Part shown: positions 22,331 to 31,612 of the stretch, one piece after another | Layout: each line of letters starts with the position of its first letter | How positions within the stretch are numbered: position 1 is the first letter of the stretch | Origin: Phoronis ovalis | Lineage: Eukaryota > Phoronida > Phoronidae | NCBI GenBank assembly: GCA_028565635.1 | Contig: JAOXYB010027401.1 | Location: 1-31,612 of the forward strand | DNA: 31,612 bases | Direction of reading: 5' to 3' | Translations under genes and position numbers: made by a program | The notes under the pieces: model-generated | What the model was told of the DNA's origin: nothing | What the model saw: only the letters and a program-made list of their open reading frames with translations | The model's database searches: none

Positions 22331-25300
22331 TAAATTAAGATGTACATTCATTCTGTGTTTTTATGATCCACTTAACTTCACATAATTTTACTGATTATGA
22401 ATATAATTTAGCTATTAATGTTGTGAAGCGAAAAAAAATATAAAAAAATGATTTCCTTATTATATAGATAAACTAGTTCAGAGGCGAGTTTCGAAAGCAA
22501 TGTTTCCAAAGTCCGATATAATATAAGTGCGTCATCTTTCACTATAATTTTAAATATCAAATCACAACTTGACAAATGGAATGATACTGTATATGACGCA
22601 CGTATCATACTCTAGTATTTGTATATACGCAATGTATTATATACCTGTCGATGATCTCTGTATTTTATATATATATACCTATGAACTAATAGTGCGTTCA
22701 CGAACCAGGTGAAGTGCCCCTGGGAAAAAAGGTTCCGATACATTTAAATAAACGATAACATGGTTGTTACACATGAAAACAAACACCCTTAGATATGAGA
22801 GAAAATATTGATTAACACTAATAAAATAAATAAAGGAGTACATGTATTGTTACAAGGCATAATATATTTGTACATATTCAAAAAATACATGTAGCTATTT
22901 TATCACACCTGTTAGATTTATATATAAAGGTATGTGGGAAAGCTTGAGAGAAAAATATGGGGTATTGTAATTAAAAATAGCTGTTGTTGTTACACTCACA
23001 GGTATATCAAATAAAATTAATGCAACCATAATATTCGAATTCCTTGAGAGATATGAGGTCAAGGCTTTCTGTTTAGTCAAATATAAATTTGAATTAAATG
23101 TATATGTAACTGTAAAACTAAACGAAAATAGATTGTACGTTTATACTTACTATGGTATATAAATAAATAATTATCACAGCAAATGACAACCATATAATCT
23201 GAATCAAGTTGGCTACAATGAAAAAATCCTACTAATAAAATTATGGGGAAATAGAAAAGACATGACTAAAATCAAGGTTTTTAATTATATTAAGAGATCC
23301 CTGCCCTACAAGAAAAGCTGCTGCATGAGTTATAAACAGAGACAGCGTTGATTATTCGTACATTTTTTATTCTCGTGCATGGTAATGTGGTAATTGTTTT
23401 TTTAATTCCATTTTTTGCATATCACATCGTTCGCTGATGTTGGGAACATGTATATTTGAAATAGTTAACCCACATTTAGGCTAAACAATGAAATAATTTA
23501 ATACGTTACAATACAAAAAAGTCAGTGAAAATTAGGCTTCTCAAATTTTAAACGTTCACTGTAGAAGTTTCAGAACAATCATTAAATCAAAATGGATTTA
23601 TACTTTAATAATGAAAGAGGTTGTCAGATATATTATCCTCTTCAAAAACAAATTTTGTTGAAGTTAAATACTTGTCTAGACAAAAAGTGGGTTGTCACAA
23701 TCTTGAGCAGTTTGTAATGTATAAAATAACATCCAATAATGATACTGTAAATTTACTAAAAAGATCTGTCAAATAAAACCGATATAACTTTTCATGAGAG
23801 CTTACTTTTTGTTTTGTTATGGGGTAACTAGTTTTTAGGGAATTGTTTTATGCATTTTTGGTAGCTAAGCATGGTCCAGGAAAATAAATTCCATAAAATA
23901 AGATGCTTTTTTGTTAATTGCTTAAATTAATACGTTACGAATTTCCGTTTGAATTTGTACACTGTATCATTTGTTTATTAAAACATTATATCGTAATTAT
24001 CAAAGCATATTAACATATAGCCCGGGAGCAGAGAACATTCAAATAATAACTGGTTAGTCGCCATGATATATGTGCGTTGCTAGCACATATCAAGATTTTA
24101 AAACTATGTCATACTTAAAAATGGTTAACATCGAATTCTCAAAAGAACCGTTAGAAACGCGCTAGTTTGGTCAAGACAAGCAGGGTGACTTTTCTTTGTG
24201 AACAAGAAAAAGAAAAATATATATGACATCAGCTCTAAGTGACCTCTTTAGCACATAAATCATTTCGTTGGCAATATTTTTTATCCTCAGTTAAACTGTA
24301 GCAAAGTGATTGTAGAATACTGCTTCCTTGGCTAATGGTAATACTTGACACTTTAAAAATGAACTACTGTTTCTATTTGCAGTTGGTGAACAAAACGTCT
24401 TTTAAGGTGGTTGTGTTTGTTTTTAAGACTAAGCATTCTTAGTGTTGCATTTCTTTTCAAACAATGTGACAGTTTTTAACAAAAACTTCAATTTAAACAA
24501 TTTTTCATGTTACTATTACTGGCAAATATATTTGGCTAAGTGTCGGTCGTTGCTTCTTTGGTTACGTTACTTTTAAAACATATGTCACTCTAGCTGCAAG
24601 AAGTCATACAAAGTAAAACGACATAGACAAAAAGTTTAGTTTATAAGAATTCTTTGATTTATAAAAAAGAAGCAAAAAATGCTCTTTAATAAACTGTCTG
24701 GACAACACGATTAAGTCAAGGAAACCGACGAGTCCTCTTTAAAGGCCAGATTATAATGTAAATTATTACTCTAGTAAATGGACAAAAAAAAAGAAGAGAA
24801 CGTTTTTTTAAATTCAGAAAATTGATAAAAAAACAATTAAATTATTGATATACAATAGGAAAACTGTATGTTTCTCTAATGACTTCCGATTAACAATAAA
24901 CAAACTCGCAAGTTACATAGGTTACTATGTCAAGGCGGGTTAGCCAAGTTTGAACTCCGGTGCCGTATTTTCCCGCATATTTTTTTATTGAAGTCCACTC
25001 CCTGCATGCTACCATATATCCTGGACAAAAAAATTCCACTCCGTAAACTATTTCAAGAATAAATATATGACATTTTCAGTCTATAGAACCGATTTAAAAC
25101 TAATGTTTCGTTGAACATATTTATATCTGGGTGATTGGTTGAAATGTGTATGTACTATCTGTTAAATATTATACAATGCCCGATACAATCGTCAACATGA
25201 CTAGAGTATGTGATCCTACTGTATATGATCCTTTCGCTCGAGTTTTGAAATCCTCAGTTACAAACAGTCCAGCAGAATACTTAGGACCTCTGATGACAAT

Positions 25301-25572
25301 TTGGGAAGTTACTGTGATCACATTTATATCCGATGAAAACTAAACAAACCGTAAAAATGATCCACATAGATGTACATACAATAAACATATCATTTTTCAT
25401 CTAATAAGGTTAACGTTACATGTAGAACAAGCGATATGGGTCGGCCTTTCAAATGTGTTTCGAGAAAAATAAATGCAAATCTTCATTATAAAGCATATAT
25501 TAATATAAAATAACAATAAACAATCAATTTCAACAGATAAATACACACATTACGATTTATGCCAAATAAATT
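22331..25572. other. Gene-poor intergenic DNA
   Basis: No convincing gene on either strand. Frames at 22408-22608, 22895-23080 and 25146-25343 are short, AT-biased and lack family residues or splice borders. A TATATATA run is near 22668. The final ~100 bp should hold the 3' UTR of the minus-strand gene ending at 25573. Confidence 0.5.
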
Positions 25573-28500
25573 TCAAGGAGTTGATTCAGAGTCAGACGAC
25601 TCATAATCCAGTCCTAAAGTATTCTGACTAACATTTTTAAGTTTCATCTCATGACAATGGCAAACAGAAGTTCTATTAACATTGAAAGTTAAAGGCTGAT
25701 CTTGAAGATCTAAATTAACATTCAAACTATCAGGATTTGATGGAATTTCAGTACACATTTCATAACCATTTGTATTTAAAATGGGTGTCTCTATTCTTTG
25801 AAAGCTTAAGTTTTTCTCTTTTATCATTTCCGAGTCTTTATGGTTTGTTTTAATTTCTGGAAATTTATCTAATCTAGAATCTATCATATCAGATGGTTTT
25901 CCAGTGTCAGCTGACTCAGGTTCAATAGTACTGGAGGAGGTAGTAGTATCCACTATATCTGTATTATTGCTTCGCAGATCCCCTGCTGCAGTATCATTGT
26001 ACTTCCTATTTTTACCACCAGGTGTCACATCTGTTTCTTGATTACATCTCTTTCGGAGGTCATTTTTCCGTACATACCTCCTTTCAGTCCATGGTATAGC
26101 AACTTTCTCTAAACCTGCAGTTCCTCTCATAAAACTTTTGAATTTATGTACAAATGCATTGTATTCTTTATGTAGTCTGTCAACATTACTTCGATACTCG
26201 TCCACTTTCTGGTCAGTGTAACAAGGGACTTGTGATTGCTGTCAAATATAAATAAATGATTCAAACATTGGCAGAAACAAATACGAAACCAGCAACTCTT
26301 CTCAGATGTCAGATAGACTTCAAATCAATGTTACTACATAATTATATGTTCAATACTAATGCCAAAGGAAACATTCTTCTCGGAGTACCAGGATTATTGT
26401 TATGCGTTTTATGTTAACTGTTAAATAATTCAGTGCTTGAATTCTATAAACGATAAAAAGTATTTTTTTGTTTTCTTGCATAACCAATATTCGGATTTGA
26501 TTAATGGAAATTTTGAGTAATTATACGCAGATGTACCTAGTTATAATCTGCCTTACTGAATTTAGATTGGCTTTAATCCATGACGACAGAGATTGGCCAC
26601 CTTGTTACTAAACATGCAAAGTTTTTGATTAGGATATGTAAGCAGTGAAGGGGTATGAGATTCGAAAGCTAGAAGCAGCCCTAAATTAAAATGTATAGGA
26701 CTTTTTCAATAACAGTCACTTGCAGGCCATAATGAATTATTGTCTTCCTTTTATACACAAAAAAGTTCATTTAAAAACCTAATAATTATGATTTATTCTG
26801 TCACCATTTAGAACAATATATAATGATGTCTGTACAGAAATTGCACCTTTAAATTGAAATCAATATCCCGAACTATGCTTGGTAACCATTTCTTTATTTC
26901 ATCTGCAGAACTCAAAGCTGACTGAAAAAAACATAAAAATATACACATTTATGAGAGCTGTAATTAATGTTTAGTAAAACAATTCAACTTTCAATCAACA
27001 AAAACGGAACCAAATATTTAGTGGTAGTAATATATGAAGAGGTGCTTACCAGTTTTGGTCTAGGAGGATTCTTTTTCAAGTTTTCTGAAACAACAAAATG
27101 TTATTATTAAATACTCAGTTCAGTTGAATATGGACAGTGCTAAACAAATTAACTTAAATTTAATTCGTGGGGAAGCTAGAACAGGTCTGGTATGCAACTT
27201 TGGTATGGAATAGCTCTACTTAGTACTAGCTCCTAAAAAGTATTTATGTTGACGGTTGTGAAAATTAGCTTGGTCACCTAAAGAATTAACAATTAACTTA
27301 TATATAAACTCTGGGCATTAATACTCCTTTCCAATTCATTAGTGAGCCATTAATTATTTTGCTAAGGACAATTCAATATGAGTACACAAAAAGATTATTT
27401 TGTAACTGCAGTTGGACTTAGGGACTGGTAATTATTTATGGAGAAGTGGTAGCAAACCTGGAAAATTTTTTAGACACCCATATGAGAGGACCAACTTTCT
27501 AGCCTCCTCTTAGCAAAAGCCTCAACTCTTTTTTGACCCCCTCCCTCTTTAATGTTAATGTATTTCGCAATCTGTACTATATGCACATGAGTTTATATTA
27601 ACCATATACTAATATCGTAGTTTACGATCAATTAAACCCTCTGAACATTGTGTTTGCCAAAATACTTCAATGGTGGATCCAGTTTTTAGAAATGAAATGT
27701 ACATTCAGGTAACAAGAAATATATTTAATATCACCTGTTCTTTAATGTGAACCACAAATCTATTTTCACATCTGAAATATTTACTACCAGGCATGATGGT
27801 GATGGGGGCTATAGGGGGGTTTTCAAGAGCAGCGAGCATTGTGATCTGTTAAGTCCGAGCCATGAGCATCCATTGACTCTTAAATGCGAGCAGCAAGGTT
27901 TATATTTTTTGCAACCTTTTTTTTTACTTGCCGTGAGCATTTGCAATTTTTAATGGAAGCATTGCACCCTGGGGGATCACCCCTATACCCTTTCATGATG
28001 TTCCCGGATGGTGTTATTTCAATATTTGGTATGCAGTTATAAACATTTTAAAACCCTTTTTTGTAAGCAAAATTATTTACTAAATCTGGATTTAGATCTC
28101 TAACAAATGTACAAACTTTTTTTACCTCCCCTTTAGAAGGGGTCCATGTCTATATTCCAAAGGTTCGTTGGTCCGAAGGTTCATTGGTCCAAAAGACCCA
28201 TTACAGGGAATGTCATGGGGCTTTAACGAACCTGTAATATATCCCGGAATACATACTTTAAGAAGGTTTGCCATGCGTACATTTTACCGGTTCCCTCGTT
28301 TACTGCAAATACAATTCAATTGCAGCTATGTTCATTGGTTCTTTGTCTTCCTTTTTATGGAAATAACTAACACAACGAATCTAACATTAATTAGTACAAC
28401 TCAATTTTTAAATCGTGATGATATCTTTAGAGATGACTAAAATCGCAGTTTGGCTCCACACAAGCCGTAAATGAAAAAGTAAAGCCGGAAAGACACTCAC

Positions 28501-30011
28501 TGCCCTCTGGTGAGCCTCATCAGCATTTGATCTAAACGTGTGATACAAGTGTTATAATGTTTCTGTCTTTTTTCGAGGTCCTGTGCGGGTATTCTGAATA
28601 TCTCGTACATTTTTCTATTAGCCATATAATAATAGCAAGACCGCAAACAGGATAGTGGATATTAGAGTTCATGGAAACAAAAAATGCAAATGTACCAGCT
28701 CAAAAAGAGTTCTCAGAGTGCATAGTGATTGTAATCTTTTTTATTTATTTTCATCAGTTACGTGTATGTCCAAGTTCTTTTTATGCAACACAGGTTACTC
28801 AGGTTTCTAACTTGTTTGTTTGATAACACTGTTTCTTTTCTTTTGGAATGAGTCACGAATAACGACGTTGAAAAATCATTTTCTGCAATTTTATCCGGGA
28901 GGGGGGGGAGGTAAAATACTACCACAGAATATTTGGTTAAAAAAGAAACAAAAAAACGGACAAAAATTTATTCCCATGTGTTTGCAAAACATTGTTGTTT
29001 TGCTAAAAAATCCTCTGCTGTCTGCAAAGAATTTTTGTAACTCGAAGATTCCATTTTCCAAAAGTAAGAGAGACGGATATATTTTACACCAGGTCTTTTT
29101 ATCTCATTTTATATTATTACTGATATAAAAATATTTTTTTGTAATTTCATTTCTCTAAGAGTTTTATATATCCTAGCACAAATGATATACCAAATAACGG
29201 AATAAAATTCAATATTTCGGTCACTGACCATTAGACAGCTGAAGCCGTTTGCATGAATCTGCCCTGAAATTCGTGAATAGATACAATAAATGAGAATGAT
29301 ATTTAACGAGAATGACACAAGTTTATGGAACACCTAACACATACACAAGCATGAGACTATTTATATTCAGTGAGCGGGTGAAAATCTGCTATACAAATAA
29401 TATGGAAACACATGCGACAGTGAATCCGCTATATGATAATAAATCATGTAAATATACACGTCTACTAATAATACTAACTTTTATTTTATATCCAGACAAT
29501 TTTAGATGACGCAAAACGAAAAGCTCTAACTTTAGACAATGCGCTAAATACAGAAGCTGTAGAAACTCGATAGTTCCCTTTCATATCACCATTGCCCTTG
29601 TGTTGAGGGTATAATTATAAAGGGAAAGTTGCGAGATAGTGCGATCGATGAACTTTCGAACCAATGCACCTTCGGATATTGGGTCTTCTGGCGAATGAAC
29701 CTTCGAACCAATGAACCTTCAGACTATCGAGCTGATCCCTTTAGAAGAGGTCTTACCTAGTTGGCCTCCCTTGGTTTTGCCAATATAAATTATTATAAAT
29801 ATTAACTTAGTCTATAATCAGTATCATCTATGTGGTGTTTACACAAATATTTAAAAATTAAATTGGACAGCTTGTCAGCTGTATATGATGATTCAAAGGA
29901 ACATCCAAAAGATATACCAAATAGTTCATTCATAACACGATTACCTTCCTTTTCTTTCTGTAATAACATTCTATTCAGGCGACCGAGTTGTTTCTCTTCG
30001 TTCCGCGCCAT
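25573..30011 (-). CDS. Protein with ISY1-like N-terminal region, 4 exons
   Basis: Minus-strand exons 30011-29945, 27084-27050, 26921-26847 and 26238-25573 join in frame (intron phases 1, 0, 0) into 280 residues. Residues 1-22 are MARNEEKQLGRLNR then a K/E-rich helix, followed by PPRPKLSAL (29-37), the helix EIKKWLPSIVRDIDFNL (42-58), and a coiled helix DQKVDEYRSNVDRLHKEYN (68-86) with heptad-like leucines. The order MARN-EK, RP-L, KW--I--I, then a charged helix matches the start of the splicing factor ISY1, but identity is low and the ISY1 C-terminal part is absent. From about residue 115 (PWTERRYVRKNDLRKR, basic) the chain is acidic, Ser/Thr-rich and probably disordered, ending YESSDSESTP. 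Nuclear location is an inference. I do not recognise a settled gene name. It is divergent to GTF2F1. Confidence 0.8.
27793..27999. mobile_element. Possible short inverted-repeat element in ISY1-like intron 1
   Basis: CATGATG occurs at 27792-27798 and 27994-28000. Just inside, GGGGGCTATAGGGGGG on the left and AAAGGGTATAGGGGTGATCC on the opposite strand at the right share TATAGGGG and a G-rich tip. Length is about 200 bp. The interior has repeated GAGCA words (AGCAGCGAGCA, CATGAGCATC, GCGAGCAGC). The ORF at 27747-27953 runs through it and is not a gene. The terminal repeat is short and imperfect, so this is tentative. Confidence 0.4.
28499..28515 (-). promoter_or_regulatory. CTCF-like motif (candidate)
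   Basis: Minus strand GCTCACCAGAGGGCAGT is a good match to CCASYAGRKGGCRS. It overlaps the donor end of the exon-like ORF at 28501-28625, so either reading may explain it. Confidence 0.3.
28501..28625 (-). other. Isolated exon-like ORF, 41 codons
   Basis: On the minus strand an ATG at 28625 opens MANRKMYEIFRIPAQDLEKR and continues with a mixed, protein-like composition (RLDQMLMRLTRG), reaching GGGCA followed by a textbook GTGAGT donor at 28500. It lies in the first intron of the ISY1-like gene, on the same strand, and between the long inverted repeats. It does not fit that gene's main splicing: exon 1 ends in phase 1 and joining here at the nearest acceptor brings a stop. It could be an alternative first exon, a piece of a nested gene, or a captured fragment. 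No family was recognised. Confidence 0.3.
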
Positions 30012-30171
30012 TTTGAAAAAGTTTACTATTCCAATAACTAACTTGGTAGCTCATAAATAGAAATACCATGAAGCGGAATCGAAATAATACTCGCTCTATA
30101 TTTGAGGAGGTAAAAAACGTGCACAGAAGACTTGATTCCTACTTAATCACTCGATTAACACAGTTACAAGC
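30012..30171. promoter_or_regulatory. Shared bidirectional promoter, ISY1-like and GTF2F1
   Basis: Only 160 bp separate the two start codons, which face away from each other. No TATA box is seen at a suitable place for either gene. Both products are expected to be general nuclear factors, and such housekeeping genes often share a divergent promoter. Confidence 0.6.
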
Positions 30172-31497
30172 ATGACCAGTAATCAGGTATGTCATTTTTA
30201 TGAGTGCAGTGTTATGATAATGGTGCAAGATAATAACAATTACGATCTATGACTACATATATGTAATATTGAATCAGGGAATCAGAAGTTTTTGTTTAAA
30301 TAGTTCATACTATTTTAGTTTTTACATTGGCAAGGTAACTAACAAAATAGGAGAACAGGATCTCTAGCAATACCAATTTTAAAGGAAATTCGCTCAATTC
30401 GCTATCACATGGTTACCAGGACCAAGTATTTTTATTTTAAAAATTGTGTGAAATCCTGTTAAGGTTAAGTGCATAATTCGGAAATGAAATCAAGTAACAC
30501 CAACAGTTTGTCGGTGTATAAACAGTATACTGTATCCTGTTATTTCTTTGCAGCCCAGTTCTTCAGCAGGTGCTGGTTCCAGCTCTGGGCAACAAGAATT
30601 TATTGTCAGGACTCCAAAGTAATGACTACAAATTAATAGTAGATAATCATGTGTAAATGTCTACCAAATTGCTGCTCATTTGTAAGATTAAGTTTAAGCA
30701 AAAAGTGAGCTGAATGGCTTTGTAATTGTACTTCACATACTAATATTTTATAAAAAAAAATAGCCACAATTACAAAAAACAAGTTATTAACATTAAACTA
30801 ACAAACCCTACATTCTTAAGTACTACTGTCTACTACAACAATGTTTCTAATCCATAATCAGATTCTTGTTTAAAGTGTTAAAGTACATGCACTTTCTTAA
30901 GCTGTCCCTTTAGATAAAGAAAGTGACATATAATCATTAATACGATACATGTCATCATCTCTGTTTCAGGAATCGTTCAAAGAAATATAGTATCATGAGG
31001 TTTAATGCGTCTAACAAAGTAGACTTTACAAAATACACACAGGTAAACAATTACAAAGAATAATTAAAAGTAAACAATCAATCACGGTACTTCTTGTAAT
31101 TGTAGTATTCACGTTATCATTTATTTTCCATAGTTTCATTCAACATTTCACAGCTTTACGGCCTGCAGTATATTTCACTGGTTTTTCTGCTAAATCTTTT
31201 CTAATTTTGTCTTTAATTGATGCTTATTTTAAAAAAAATTATATTTCATAGCAAAAGAGTGACCATATATAATTATCCATTTGTTCCTCAGGCTAAGATT
31301 GCTAGAGAAAATAATTTAAAAGAATACAAAACAGCCAATGACATTGATGATGTGCCAAAATTTGGAGCAGGAAGTGAATTTGGACAGGAAGCCCGCGAAG
31401 AAGCCAGGCGGAAAAAATGGGGACAAACAGTAAAAAGATACAATGTAGAAGATCAACCCTGGTTACTAAAGCTTGGCTCAGGGAAACAAGCAAAAAA
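30172..31497 (+). CDS. GTF2F1: TFIIF subunit alpha (RAP74), N-terminal exons, partial
   Basis: Exons 30172-30186, 30554-30618, 30970-31042 and 31292-31497 join in frame (phases 0, 2, 0) and give the first 119 residues; the gene continues past the window after a GTATAT donor at 31498. After a short Ser/Gly leader come QEFIVRTPK, KKYSIMRFN, KVDFTKYTQAK, GAGSEF, EEARRKKWG and the hallmark EDQPWLLKL, in the same order as human RAP74 (VRVPK, KKYNIMAFN, GAGSEF, REEARRKKYG, EDQPWLL). This is the domain that pairs with RAP30 to form the TFIIF triple barrel, which brings RNA polymerase II to promoters in the nucleus. The first exon codes only MTSNQ, which is short but has a clean GTATGT donor. The C-terminal charged and winged-helix regions lie outside the window. 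Confidence 0.93.
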
Positions 31498-31612
31498 GTA
31501 TATTTATAAATTAATATCTAAGATACATATTGTATATCATTACGAAATATCCTGCTTGCCGCTCAACCACACTTCTAAACCTGTGAAGTGCAAGAGACCG
31601 GTATTCGCTCAC
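31498..31612 (+). other. Start of GTF2F1 intron 4
   Basis: AT-rich sequence after the exon 4 donor, running to the window edge. The next GTF2F1 exon is not reached. Confidence 0.6.

Larger units (their letters stand above)
28121..29760. mobile_element. Segment bounded by long imperfect inverted repeats
   Basis: The left arm (about 28121-28200) and right arm (about 29648-29760, other strand) share GAAGGTTCATTGGT, AAGACCCA and a CCTTTAGAAG-like palindrome in the same order. Both arms contain tandem ~16-base units (GAAGGTTCATTGGTCC and variants): two on the left, about four on the right. Separately TTTTACCTCCCC near 28120 recurs inverted as GGGGAGGTAAAA near 28905, hinting at a nested 0.8 kb unit. 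No transposase was recognised inside; the 102-codon ORF at 28820-29128 has no domain. No exact flanking duplication was found, so the ends are approximate. Confidence 0.45.

Noticed and set aside
25146-25343. 65-codon plus-strand ORF (VCDPTVYDPFARVLKS)
   Set aside because: Somewhat protein-like, but no acceptor/donor context, no family match and no neighbouring exon that joins in frame.
28820-29128. 102-codon ORF with a glycine run
   Set aside because: Glycines come from a G-homopolymer; the rest is lysine/asparagine-rich AT-driven sequence inside the inverted-repeat segment.
31302-31493. Minus-strand 63-codon ORF
   Set aside because: It is the antisense of GTF2F1 exon 4, whose plus-strand reading is clearly RAP74.

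Overview
This is an AT-rich animal nuclear DNA window: short exons with GT...AG introns, long non-coding stretches, and several small inverted-repeat transposons. The gene content (a DMRTA-type DM-domain factor, an apolipoprotein-D-type lipocalin, a secreted one-sushi protein, the large TFIIF subunit) and the short C/G-tipped elements suggest a lophotrochozoan, most likely a bivalve mollusc. That placement is inference; no sequence here diagnoses the species. No bacterial, organellar, tRNA, rRNA or CRISPR feature was seen.

Layout. 1-4300: AT-rich intergenic DNA with three short inverted-repeat elements (about 2398-2812, 3538-3791, 4006-4294), each flanked by an 8-9 bp direct repeat. 4411-6584: a complete four-exon lipocalin gene (+), with a TATA box 37 bp beyond the third element. 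6878-9650: three copies of a ~770 bp repeat, dense in AGGTCA half-sites and opening with a perfect 9-bp hairpin. 10047-11037: a three-exon gene (-) for a small secreted one-sushi protein. 11.1-17.3 kb: gene-poor DNA. 17337-21977: a complete three-exon DMRTA/Dmrt4-5 gene (+) with a 3.06 kb second intron. 22.3-25.5 kb: gene-poor DNA. 25573-30011: a four-exon gene (-) for a 280-residue protein whose N-terminal half resembles the start of the splicing factor ISY1. Its 2.9 kb first intron holds more inverted-repeat DNA and an isolated exon-like ORF. 30172-31497: the first four coding exons of GTF2F1 (TFIIF alpha/RAP74, +), running off the window.

The genes do not form one pathway. The clear regulatory pairing is the head-to-head ISY1-like/GTF2F1 pair, whose start codons lie 160 bp apart, so both probably share a bidirectional housekeeping promoter. 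The DMRT gene sits in a large, nearly gene-free territory, as is usual for a developmental regulator. All exon chains were built by hand from splice consensus and reading-frame continuity; coding phases agree at every junction of all five genes.
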